A stretch of DNA of 64,000 nt from Paenibacillus sp. FSL H8-0548 (lineage in GTDB: Bacteria > Bacillota > Bacilli > Paenibacillales > Paenibacillaceae). The notes below the pieces were generated by a model. That model was not told the origin of the DNA and searched no databases. It worked only from the letters and a program-made list of their open reading frames with translations. The stretch spans positions 500,001-564,000 of the forward strand of contig NZ_CP152049.1 of the NCBI RefSeq assembly GCF_038630985.1. Reading direction: 5' to 3'. Shown here in pieces: positions 35,291-42,728 of the stretch (its first letter is position 1; the number at the start of each line of letters is the position of its first letter). The position numbers and the translations under genes are program-made.

Positions 35291-36106
35291 TTAGGAAATA
35301 GACAGGCCAGCACTTGCATAGCCGGCTATTGTGTTGATAAGCGAGGCACCAGATGCAGTCGCAGAGAACACGAGCAGAAGGCGAGTTCCAGTAGTAACGG
35401 GAATGGATAAGCCTGAAGTAATACCGCTACTGATGTCCCCAATGCTAATAATGCCGGTGAGTCCAGGTGCTAATGTTACAGTTGCACCTGGTACTTCTGT
35501 AAATGAGTTATCCGGTGTTGTAGAACTGAATAGCTGAGCTGAAATCGTTAACGTTGAACCTACGAGTGAAAGTCCCGCAGTTGTACTGAAGTAACCAGCA
35601 ATCGAAGTAATTGTACCATCGCGCGGCACGGAGAAAGCCAAGTTAAAGAGCGTACCAGCAGCACCTGTAAGATCTATAACTCCACCAAGAATGCTGACAC
35701 CTGTAGCTGAGGATCCAAAGCCTACCATACTTGAGGTACCTATCAATCCACCTGCTATAGTAGTCAATACGACAGGCAGGCCTGAAGCGAATGGAATAAT
35801 CGCACCTGCGCCGGTAGCACCCGTAGCGCCGGTCGCGCCAGTCGCACCAGCAGGTCCGACAGCGCCGGTCGCGCCAGTCGCGCCTACGCCTGGTCCTGTC
35901 GGTCCGACAGGACCAAGGGCTCCAGCGGGCCCTTGAGGCCCCCGAGGACCTTGAGGACCTCTACGTCCAGTTCCGTAATTCGGAACATTAACTATAACTT
36001 TCTTTTTTACTACAACGAGTTTATCTCCATGATTCTTTCTTTTTGGACTACATCCTGATGTTGGTTTTCTAACACAACGTTTCTTGTGGTTATCTGAATA
36101 ACTCAG
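35291..36106 (-). CDS. Collagen-like BclB-type exosporium protein
   Basis: About 271 residues if the CTG at 36106 is the start. The N-terminus is basic with Cys ([18 protein letters not shown]), followed by about 25 Gly-x-y triplets ([19 protein letters not shown]... then [13 protein letters not shown], in part). A C-terminal beta-rich domain of about 160 residues ([55 protein letters not shown] in pieces) matches the BclB family. It would form trimeric filaments on the spore surface. AAGGAGGTG is 6 bases before this CTG but overlaps the only other in-frame start, GTG 36115. Confidence 0.87.
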   Translation of the reverse strand: MSYSDNHKKRCVRKPTSGCSPKRKNHGDKLVVVKKKVIVNVPNYGTGRRGPQGPRGPQGPAGALGPVGPTGPGVGATGATGAVGPAGATGATGATGATGAGAIIPFASGLPVVLTTIAGGLIGTSSMVGFGSSATGVSILGGVIDLTGAAGTLFNLAFSVPRDGTITSIAGYFSTTAGLSLVGSTLTISAQLFSSTTPDNSFTEVPGATVTLAPGLTGIISIGDISSGITSGLSIPVTTGTRLLLVFSATASGASLINTIAGYASAGLSIS

Positions 36107-36294
36107 TGCAAGCACCTCCTTGGTATTTGCCTTATTCTACGTCTGTACTCTATCTATTGATTGGGTAATAGCTTATAGGGTCATAGGCTTTTATGCATAT
36201 TTGCGGAAATGTACCTTTATAGGGGAGAGATTGGCCTTGGGAATAAATAGAGTTGCTTCAGCTTCTTGGTATGAAGAATGGATGAAGAAATACA

Positions 36295-36323
36295 TTGACA
36301 TCTACGTTGAGAATAGTTATCAT
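36295..36323 (+). promoter_or_regulatory. Sigma-A promoter of the iron-responsive operon
   Basis: A perfect TTGACA (36295-36300), a 17-bp spacer, and TATCAT (36318-36323). The expected start of transcription falls at about 36330, within or next to the Fur box. Confidence 0.75.
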
Positions 36324-36334
36324 AATTACGAAAG

Positions 36335-36349
36335 TGATAATCATTATCA
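36335..36349 (+). promoter_or_regulatory. Fur box (7-1-7 inverted repeat)
   Basis: TGATAATCATTATCA is a perfect 7-1-7 palindrome and equals the Bacillus Fur core consensus. It sits 11 bp after the -10 element, so iron-loaded Fur would block initiation or clearance. It controls the small protein, the YkuO-like gene, flavodoxin and the gene after it. Confidence 0.88.
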
Positions 36350-36392
36350 ATTAAAATAATTGCATATTCATATATAACGGGAGGCAAAGCAA

Positions 36393-36578
36393 ATGGGTTT
36401 GCTTTATGAAATGGTTATAAAGAAACGCAAATCAGCTCTGCTGCTGCAGCAGATTAGTTGGAAGCAGTGCTTTGGAAGCCATACAAGCCAAAGCCATGCT
36501 GCTGAGCTGAAAAGATCGGAGCACGTGAGCAGTGCGAAAGCACAGCAGAACGTGCAAACTAACGCAATTTTTTCCTGA
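36393..36578 (+). CDS. Small basic protein, first gene of the Fur operon
   Basis: 61 residues with a good site (GGGAGG 7 bases before ATG). Sequence starts MGLLYEMVIKKRKSALLLQQ and is Ser/Gln/Lys-rich with two His and one Cys. Bacillus makes small Fur-repressed basic proteins (FbpA-C) that help spare iron; the size, charge and control fit that idea but I see no clear alignment. The next gene starts 14 bases past its stop. Confidence 0.6.
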   Translation: MGLLYEMVIKKRKSALLLQQISWKQCFGSHTSQSHAAELKRSEHVSSAKAQQNVQTNAIFS

Positions 36579-36591
36579 AGGGGTGAGAGGT

Positions 36592-37392
36592 ATGCAGACT
36601 GAAACGAGTAAGCCTTGGAATTGGCTGCTCTTTCCGTTCTCATCGGTAAAGGCAGGACCTGATGGCTTGTTCGCAGCTTCAGTCGGCCACGGTATTTATC
36701 ATATCGATGCGGAAGGCAGCTGGGAGAAGCTTGAACAAGGAATTGAGGATCAAACGAATGTAAATCGACTGCAGCTGCAGCATGATTTGCTGCATGCCTG
36801 CACAAGCAGTGGCTTGTACGAATGGAACGGTGATGCGTGGGAAAATGACGGCCTGTCGATACCATGCTACCAATATCGCAAAATCGGTGGAAGCAGCTAT
36901 GCAGCAACAAATTATGGACTATGGTCTAAGGCAAGCTCTAGATGGGAGCAAATTGCCTGCAACGATAAGCGAGTGTATGATTTTATCAATTTGCCACAGT
37001 ATTTGATCCTTTCGCATGAGAGCGGCATATCACTCTATGATCGCTTTATGGATGATTGGGCGCATTTCGAGCTGGAAACCAGTGTCACGAGCTTAGCAGT
37101 GTTTCGAGGTCATTTAATCGGAACGAGTGAGCATGGAGAACTGCTGATTGGTGACAAAAAAGGAAGGTTTGACCGTATTAGCTTCGGAAAGCCGTTTATT
37201 TTTTCTGTGCTTGCCAAGGGCAAAGAGGTCTATGTGTGTACAGACCGCGGATTATTCCAGCTTGCTTATATTTGCAATCAGATTACGCTGCTTTCAGTTA
37301 AACTGGGCTGCCCAGTGACAGACATTGACATGCAAGACGGTAATTTATATATGGCTACACTTTATCAGGGAATTCAAACCGTAAGCGTTTAA
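36592..37392 (+). CDS. YkuO-like hypothetical protein in the flavodoxin operon
   Basis: 266 residues from ATG 36592 (AAGGGG 8 bases upstream). Repeating segments of 35-45 residues such as GPDGLFAASVGHGIYHIDAEGSWEKLEQGI, HACTSSGLYEWNGDAWE, AATNYGLWSKASSRWEQI and CTDRGLFQL suggest a beta-propeller. There is no signal peptide. In Bacillus subtilis the Fur-regulated ykuNOP operon puts a protein of unknown role (YkuO) between two flavodoxins; position here invites the same name, but I have not aligned them. It probably acts in the cytosol under iron limitation. Confidence 0.65.
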   Translation: MQTETSKPWNWLLFPFSSVKAGPDGLFAASVGHGIYHIDAEGSWEKLEQGIEDQTNVNRLQLQHDLLHACTSSGLYEWNGDAWENDGLSIPCYQYRKIGGSSYAATNYGLWSKASSRWEQIACNDKRVYDFINLPQYLILSHESGISLYDRFMDDWAHFELETSVTSLAVFRGHLIGTSEHGELLIGDKKGRFDRISFGKPFIFSVLAKGKEVYVCTDRGLFQLAYICNQITLLSVKLGCPVTDIDMQDGNLYMATLYQGIQTVSV

Positions 37393-37424
37393 TACATTAA
37401 AAGCAGGAATCGGAGGAATTATGA

Positions 37425-37877
37425 ATGCCAAAGGTGCTGGTAGTTTATGCAAGCATGACCGGAAATACCGAGGAAATGGCTGAGGCGATTGTTGAGGGTG
37501 TGAAGGAAGCTGGAGCAGAGGTGGTTTCTAAGGAGTCTTTCGACGCATCCGCGGCTGAGCTTATGGATTATGATGGTATCATTATCGGTGCGTACACTTG
37601 GGGAGACGGCGAGCTGCCGGATGAATTTCTCGACTTTTACGAAGAAATGAGTTCACTAGATCTCAGCGGTAAAAAAGCGGCTGTATTCGGTTCAGGTGAT
37701 ACTTCTTACCCGATCTACTGCGCTTCTGTCAATATTATTGAAGAGAAACTGAAGGAGCTTGGCGCGGAGATTGCCTGTGAATGCATCAAGTTCGAATACA
37801 ATCCTACTGAAGCAGAGAAGGAGCAAGGCAGAAGCTTAGGGCGTCAAATTGCCGGGCTTGTAGCAGTGAATAGTTAA
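37425..37877 (+). CDS. Flavodoxin
   Basis: 150 residues. The phosphate loop SMTGNTEEMA binds FMN; the two loops that stack on the ring are AYTWGDGELPDEF and GSGDTSYPIYCAS. Short-chain type of standard length. It is a low-potential one-electron carrier that replaces ferredoxin when iron is scarce. RBS GGAGG, 33 bp after the YkuO-like gene, within the Fur-controlled operon. Confidence 0.95.
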   Translation: MPKVLVVYASMTGNTEEMAEAIVEGVKEAGAEVVSKESFDASAAELMDYDGIIIGAYTWGDGELPDEFLDFYEEMSSLDLSGKKAAVFGSGDTSYPIYCASVNIIEEKLKELGAEIACECIKFEYNPTEAEKEQGRSLGRQIAGLVAVNS

Positions 37878-37902
37878 TTCAGCGAGAGAGGCGGGCAGTG
37901 TA

Positions 37903-38616
37903 ATGGAGCAATTACCAGCAATATTAAAAATTGAAGACTATAGGCTTGAAGAGCTCCTTCGCTGTCCTGAACGATTCGCAAATATGAAATCAGGAAGCAA
38001 GCGGGAAGGCGACGTGAATTGGCGTCAAATGGTCCAGTTCGCAGCGAGTCATTGCGTAAATGACTTTTATAGGTTTTCTGAAACTGCTCGCACACCAGAA
38101 GCTATTGAGGCTTCTGTTGAACACTGGTGGACAAATCGAAATTATAAATTCCATTCGCATGAGCATTATTTGCAAATGAAGCAGCAGATCAAGGTACAGC
38201 TGAAGGCTTTTCTGCTCGATGGTGCATGTCCCGACATGCCGATTGTTTTCTACGAGCAGCTGTCTACTTATGTGGAGGATCTTGATTTGGAATTATCGCA
38301 AATCTTTCATTTGATTTCAAGGGACCAGGGCGGAGCTGCTGATGATTATATTGTGCAGAAGCTAGCGGTTGATGTGGATAAGGAATCACTTGACTTGTTG
38401 TTTCATATGACGTCTGTATTTTGTATGAGCGCGTTTGAGAAGCTGCCGACTCGGATTGAGGTGCTTTCTCTGCTCTGTGGAAAACGAATCGTGTTTGAGC
38501 CTGATGAGGCAACGCTTGAGAGTTCCTATGATTATATGTTTTTGATCAAAAGCCTGCTTCCTGAGGTGGATGTATTCAAGGTTAATCCGGGCTGGCCCGC
38601 ACAGTTAGTCATGTGA
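37903..38616 (+). CDS. Hypothetical protein, possible degenerate PD-(D/E)XK fold
   Basis: 237 residues, 25 bp after flavodoxin, with AGAGGCGGG upstream. I see no firm family. YRLEELLRCPERFANMK (residues 13-29) resembles the entry helix of AddB/Cas4-type nucleases, and YIVQKLAVDVDKESLDLLFHMTSVF...LPTRIEVLSLLCGKRIVFEP (in part) resembles the segment that follows their active site. The catalytic D...(D/E)xK is missing, with IVQKL where VDYKT is usual. If this is right it is an inactive relative. Its place in an iron operon is unexplained. Confidence 0.6.
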   Translation: MEQLPAILKIEDYRLEELLRCPERFANMKSGSKREGDVNWRQMVQFAASHCVNDFYRFSETARTPEAIEASVEHWWTNRNYKFHSHEHYLQMKQQIKVQLKAFLLDGACPDMPIVFYEQLSTYVEDLDLELSQIFHLISRDQGGAADDYIVQKLAVDVDKESLDLLFHMTSVFCMSAFEKLPTRIEVLSLLCGKRIVFEPDEATLESSYDYMFLIKSLLPEVDVFKVNPGWPAQLVM

Positions 38617-38646
38617 AACTGTCCATAAAATAATAGATAGCAAATA

Positions 38647-38692
38647 AGTCCCTAATCAATCTCCATTTATGGAGTGATGGGGGCTTTGTTTT
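38647..38692 (+). terminator. Terminator of the Fur operon
   Basis: AAGTCCC...GGGGGCTT outer stem with CTCCATTTATGGAG inner hairpin, then TTGTTTTG. Confidence 0.7.
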
Positions 38693-38774
38693 GTTGTAGA
38701 CAAATGAAATGGTTTTCAAGTAACATGGTCAGTAGTCATTTTTGCATATTTGCACATGAAATAGATTAATAGCT

Positions 38775-38873
38775 AAGTTTTGCATCGCAAAACTAAGCCT
38801 ATGCTTACGAAGTAAGTTTTGCTTCGCAAAACTAAGTCTACGCTTACGAAGTAAGTTTTGCTTCGCAAAACTT
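38775..38873 (+). repeat. Family F tandem hairpins upstream of the AraC gene
   Basis: Three hairpins AAGTTTTGCNTCGCAAAACT start at 38775, 38814 and 38853, a period of exactly 39 bp, linked by AAGYCTAYGCTTACGAAGT. The last ends 2 bp before AGAAGGAGAG, the ribosome site of the AraC gene. Confidence 0.85.
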
Positions 38874-38892
38874 TAGAAGGAGAGAGATCAGG

Positions 38893-39744
38893 TTGTCAGA
38901 AGAGCTTTTACTAACATTTCGTTCACCGCCATTGCCTTTCTTCATAGAGTCAAATCGTTTAACTTATCGCCCAGGGGAGGAGCATCCAAATCGAACGAAT
39001 CTGGGCGTCTTTGATCTGTTATTTGTAAACCAAGGTGCGCTACATGTGGCAGAGGACAACCATGAATGGACGCTTGGACCGGGTGATGTACTCATCCTTA
39101 GACCTGATCGATGGCATTATTCTACTCGCCCGTGTGAGGAGGATACGGTGTTTGACTGGATTCATTTTCAGACGGTAGGCGCATGGGAGGAAACGGTGGG
39201 CAACCAAAGCGGCTCGCTGAGAGGGGATTACTACACCTATGCAATTCGCCTGCCCAAAAAAATGAAGCTTACGTATCCAGATGAAGCCAAACTTATTTTC
39301 TCACAGCTGCATGAAGCAGCCAAAAGCTCATCGCATGGTGCTTTCTGGGAACGTCAGCAGCGGTTTCTACATTTGCTTCAAATGCTCGATGAAGGCTGGC
39401 GCTCAGATGCGGCTAAGGCGGCAGTATCGGTCGCAGAGCGGGCTGCTGCTTATTTGAAGCTGAATTATCGCAGTCCAATTAGCAACACGATGCTAAGCGA
39501 TGTGCTTGGACTGCACACCAATTACATTACGCGCTGTATGACGGAGGTATTCGATTGCACGCCGCAGCAATATTTGCTGTATTATAGGCTCGATCAAGCC
39601 AAGCTGCTTCTGATCAAGACAGATTGGACCATTGCTCGGGTCGCAGAGGAAACTGGATTCCGTCAAACGCCGCATTTTTCAAGATTATTTGCATCACATA
39701 CGGGCATGCCCCCGCTTAAATTCAGGAAACGCTTCACGATGTAA
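38893..39744 (+). CDS. AraC-family transcriptional regulator
   Basis: 283 residues from TTG 38893 (AAGGAG, 8 bases upstream). An N-terminal cupin-like sensor (about 20-120: GALHVAEDNHEWTLGPGDVLILRPDRWHYS) precedes two helix-turn-helix motifs at about 180-280 (SNTMLSDVLGLHTNYITRCMTEVFDCTPQQYLLYYRLDQAK and ARVAEETGFRQTPHFSRLFASHTGMPPLKFR, in part). Likely binds a sugar or similar metabolite. The target is unclear. The SRAP gene follows after 114 bp. Confidence 0.92.
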   Translation: MSEELLLTFRSPPLPFFIESNRLTYRPGEEHPNRTNLGVFDLLFVNQGALHVAEDNHEWTLGPGDVLILRPDRWHYSTRPCEEDTVFDWIHFQTVGAWEETVGNQSGSLRGDYYTYAIRLPKKMKLTYPDEAKLIFSQLHEAAKSSSHGAFWERQQRFLHLLQMLDEGWRSDAAKAAVSVAERAAAYLKLNYRSPISNTMLSDVLGLHTNYITRCMTEVFDCTPQQYLLYYRLDQAKLLLIKTDWTIARVAEETGFRQTPHFSRLFASHTGMPPLKFRKRFTM

Positions 39745-39858
39745 TAGATGCTCGGATGGTTAACGGTCTGCTATTTTACATACTTTAATCAGCTGTTCTG
39801 CATAATTTATGTGTCCTTAACAAAAACTGGATTCAACAACGTGAAAAGGGTGATCGCG

Positions 39859-40530
39859 ATGATTGAACGGTTTTCGTTAACGGCAGATATTGGTGATATT
39901 GTGGAGATGTTTCAGGTAAGAAAGGTTATTTACGGGCATACGAACCGTTTTAACGTAGCGCCAACACAGACGGTTTCGATTGTCATGAATGATCGCTTTG
40001 ATCAAAGGACGCTGCAGGAGTCGAGATGGGGGCTATTCCCTTTCTGGGCGAAGGATGCCATTAATGCAGATCATACGACGCTGTCGGAGAAGCCTTTTTT
40101 GGAGAGAATGCTGCGTAGACAAAGATGCGTGCTGCCATGCAGCGGTTTTTTTGGACAAAAGCAGTTCGGGAAAGAGCGTGACCCAAGAGCCATGCACATC
40201 GTTGTGCCAAGCCAGCAGTTGATGGGCATTGCAGGCATTTATGACTGCTGGAAAAATGTAAGCGGCAGGGAGGTACGCGCCTTCACGATGATTACGGCTG
40301 CTTCGACGGGGGCTATGTCGGTTTGGCAGCCTCGAGTTCCGGTTATTTTGGATGAGGAAGGCATGGAGGATTGGCTGAATCCACGTATTACGGAGTTTAG
40401 CGGATTGCGCAAGCATCTGGAGGCTATGGACACTTACCTCATGCGCGCTTACCCTGTAACTAACGCGGTGCATGACGACTTGTACGAATCACCGGATTGC
40501 ATTCGTGAGATACGTCCGGATTTTGCATAA
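39859..40530 (+). CDS. SRAP (YedK/HMCES)-family protein without catalytic residues
   Basis: 223 residues from ATG 39859, which has AAAGGG at the right distance and gives the expected family N-terminus. SRAP proteins use Cys2 to cross-link to abasic sites, helped by Asn75, Glu105 and His160 (E. coli YedK numbers). Here the start is MIERFSL, so position 2 is Ile. The Glu of DGWFEWK is Gly99 (SGFFGQK) and the His of IHDRRP is Gln157 (WQPRVP); only Asn69 is kept. Core segments RFNVAPTQ, SRWGLFPFWAKD and FTMITAAS remain, so the fold is likely intact. It may bind DNA without covalent chemistry. Confidence 0.88.
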   Translation: MIERFSLTADIGDIVEMFQVRKVIYGHTNRFNVAPTQTVSIVMNDRFDQRTLQESRWGLFPFWAKDAINADHTTLSEKPFLERMLRRQRCVLPCSGFFGQKQFGKERDPRAMHIVVPSQQLMGIAGIYDCWKNVSGREVRAFTMITAASTGAMSVWQPRVPVILDEEGMEDWLNPRITEFSGLRKHLEAMDTYLMRAYPVTNAVHDDLYESPDCIREIRPDFA

Positions 40531-40543
40531 TAAGATGAAGATT

Positions 40544-40605
40544 AGACGTACATGGCTTGCTCAGTTTCTTAGGAGGCTGGGGCAAGCCATGTACGTCTTT
40601 TTTGT
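40544..40605 (+). terminator. Terminator after the SRAP gene
   Basis: AGACGTACATGGCTTGC pairs perfectly with GCAAGCCATGTACGTCT (17 bp), then TTTTTTG. Confidence 0.92.
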
Positions 40606-40649
40606 TATATGGGAAATTATGGATTCTCCGAATTTGTTGATAACGAAAG

Positions 40650-40834
40650 CTAACGGAAGCCAGAGACGCTAAAGTTCCATTTTTGGTTAGCGCCACATTT
40701 TAACGGAAGTGGGAGACGCTATTCCGTTAAAATGTGGCGAGATCGGGCAGGTAGGGTACAAATAGAGGCCCGTGGTTCCGTTACAATTTTGAAACGAAAA
40801 ATAAAGGCGATTTAGCGTCTGTGGTTTCCGTTAG
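40650..40834. repeat. Family C four-arm palindromic element, copy C4
   Basis: 185 bp, the same length as C1 and C3. Outer arms 40650-40673 and 40811-40834. The middle has changed: CCACATTTTAACGG on the left meets CCGTTAAAATGTGG at about 40724, a new perfect inner hairpin. Confidence 0.9.
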
Positions 40835-40898
40835 AAGTGTGAGCTGATGCGTCTGCGATTTCTAATCACCCGTAAGGGTAAATTTGTTCTGTTTTTGA

Positions 40899-40995
40899 AA
40901 ATATGGAGAGTATATCATGTCACCATTCTTCTCTATTTTTCTCGGAATGAACCGGCTGGCGCCGCCAAAGGACGGCGCCAGCCGGTTCATCTTAG
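40899..40995 (+). repeat. Family B double-hairpin repeat, copy B4
   Basis: 97 bp. The right hairpin has GAACCGGCTGGCGCCG and CGGCGCCAGCCGGTTC, a perfect 16-bp stem, where other copies have GAAACG...CGTTTC. Both strands of the stem changed together. Confidence 0.85.
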
Positions 40996-41096
40996 CTCAT
41001 TGGAATACCCTCTATTATGCGCTATTGCTATAGCGGGGAATTAGGGACGTATAAGGTGAACATGAAGTAAGGTGAGCTTGAAGTGAAAAAAGTTAA

Positions 41097-42089
41097 TTAA
41101 GCGCGTGCGCGCTGCAGCTCTGTCGTCAGCAGCGGCACCACCTCAAATAGATCACCAATGATGCCGTAGTCAGCAACTCCAAAAATAGGTGCATCCGGGT
41201 CCTTATTAATGGCGACAATGACCCGAGATTGACTCATGCCGGCGAGATGCTGAATGGCGCCGCTGATGCCGCAGGCAATATAGAGCTGCGGCGTAACGAC
41301 CTTGCCGGTTTGCCCGATCTGCAGCGCGTAGTCGCAGTAGCCGGCGTCGCAAGCGCCGCGAGATGCGCCGACTGCGCCGCCGAGCGCGGCAGCCATTGCC
41401 TGCAGCGGCTCGAAGCCCGCAGCACTGCGCACGCCGCGGCCGCCGGATACGACGACGTCGGCTTCGGCGAGATCAAGCTGCCCGCCGGCGCGGCGCACAA
41501 GGCTGCGCACGGCGGTGTAGAGCTGTGGCACCGTGAACGGCAGAGCCTTCACGGTGCCTGTGATGTCGGCGGCATCCTTCGGCTCTGCCGCCGGCAGGTT
41601 GTTCGGGCGCACCGTGATGACCCACGGGCAGCCCGGCAAGAAGCTGCGCCGCTCGAACGCCTTGCCGGCGTAGAGCGGGCGGATGAACAAGGCGTCATTG
41701 CCATCGTCAGATGCTTCGATGGCAATGACGTCGGCGACGTGGCCGGCGCCATGGGCTGCGGCCACGCGGGGCGCGAGCTCGCGCCCCATAGCGGTGTGGC
41801 CGAGCAGCAGCGCGTCCGGCTGCACCGCAGCCATGGCTGCGCTAAGGGCGGCGATGTACGCCTCGGGCGCGAAAGCGCGGAGGGAAGGATCGTCGGCGAT
41901 ATGCACGACGTCCGCCCCCCGCGTTATTAGCGCGGCGGCTTCTTCCGCCGCGCCGCCGGAGCAGGCAAGGACGGCATGCACAGCGCCGTCCTTGCCTGCA
42001 AGCAGCCTTGCTGCGCCGAGTGCCTCCAGCGCTACTCGGCGGAGAGCGCCACTGCGGCTTTCTGCAAATACGAGAATGGTTTTGGACAT
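41097..42089 (-). CDS. etfA: Electron transfer flavoprotein alpha subunit
   Basis: 330 residues from ATG 42089 (AGAGGAGC 8 bases upstream). The N-terminal domain (MSKTILVFAESRSGALRRVALEALG) pairs with EtfB; the FAD domain has SGGRGVRSA, QIGQTGKVVTPQLYIACGISGAIQHLAGM and INKDPDAPIFGVADYGIIGD (in part). The dimer takes electrons from acyl-CoA dehydrogenase. The middle of the gene (about 41.3-42.0 kb) is much richer in G+C than its surroundings. etfB lies upstream in the same direction but 640 bp away, with element E1 between. Confidence 0.95.
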   Translation of the reverse strand: MSKTILVFAESRSGALRRVALEALGAARLLAGKDGAVHAVLACSGGAAEEAAALITRGADVVHIADDPSLRAFAPEAYIAALSAAMAAVQPDALLLGHTAMGRELAPRVAAAHGAGHVADVIAIEASDDGNDALFIRPLYAGKAFERRSFLPGCPWVITVRPNNLPAAEPKDAADITGTVKALPFTVPQLYTAVRSLVRRAGGQLDLAEADVVVSGGRGVRSAAGFEPLQAMAAALGGAVGASRGACDAGYCDYALQIGQTGKVVTPQLYIACGISGAIQHLAGMSQSRVIVAINKDPDAPIFGVADYGIIGDLFEVVPLLTTELQRARA

Positions 42090-42385
42090 GAAATGCAGCT
42101 CCTCTCCTATAGCTTTGATATGAAACGAAGCATACGCACGAACCAACAAATGACTATTGTTTCTATGAATAGCGGCTCGCAAGCTAGAGCTTTGGCTGCA
42201 CTTCATTCGGCAAAACCAGCCCCTAAGCTTCATCGTGACCAACATGAGTCCGACGCTTTACGAGCAAGCATTACTCTAGCAACAACCTACCTTAACACAT
42301 CGACCTATCTCCCAACTCGCAGCTGAATAAACCAATTAGTCTCTACTCCGGTGCTTGAGCCGATGTTTGGAGCATCAGAGCGGAG

Positions 42386-42573
42386 CTACAATGTAGTTTG
42401 TGCAACGTAAACCTGACATAGGAGCCACGTTTGAGAGCTACGCTGCAGAAATGCACTAGAATCAGCGTGAAAAGCCCCTTAGCGCCTCGAAAACGCTAAA
42501 AGTATTGTAAAAAGTGCAGCGTAGGGCGATCAGCGTGAGCCAAAGCGGCTATTCCATTGCAGAAAGTGCAATG
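42386..42573. repeat. Family E four-arm element, copy E1
   Basis: 188 bp between etfB and etfA. Left outer arm CTACAATGTAGTTTGTGCA (42386), inner left arm CTACGCTGCAGAAATGCA (42438, 52 bp on), inner right arm AAAAAGTGCAGCGTAG ending 42524, outer right arm CATTGCAGAAAGTGCAATG ending 42573. The spacing follows the same plan as families A and C. Confidence 0.75.
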
Positions 42574-42728
42574 CGCAGAAGCATTGTTGCTGCTCCAGCT
42601 CCTCTCCGCAGCTCCTCCATCGGTTGGCTTTAACGGCTTAGCAGAGCGATGAGCGCCGCGATCTCCCCATGGCCCCTCCATCGGCGTAGCTTCGACTCTA
42701 AGCGGAGCGCCTCCCCTCCCACTAAACC

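Noticed and set aside
36120..36359. 79-codon frame upstream of the iron operon
   Set aside because: It would cover the promoter and the Fur box, and its start overlaps the collagen-like gene's ribosome site region.
36404..36910. 168-codon minus-strand frame in the iron operon
   Set aside because: Antisense to two genes with good ribosome sites; no motif.
42129..42170. FadR operator upstream of etfA
   Set aside because: AATAGTCATT on the minus strand matches only part of the Bacillus FadR site and lacks its symmetric half.
41229..42326. Several long plus-strand frames opposite etfA
   Set aside because: Caused by the high G+C content of etfA, which removes stop codons in all frames.
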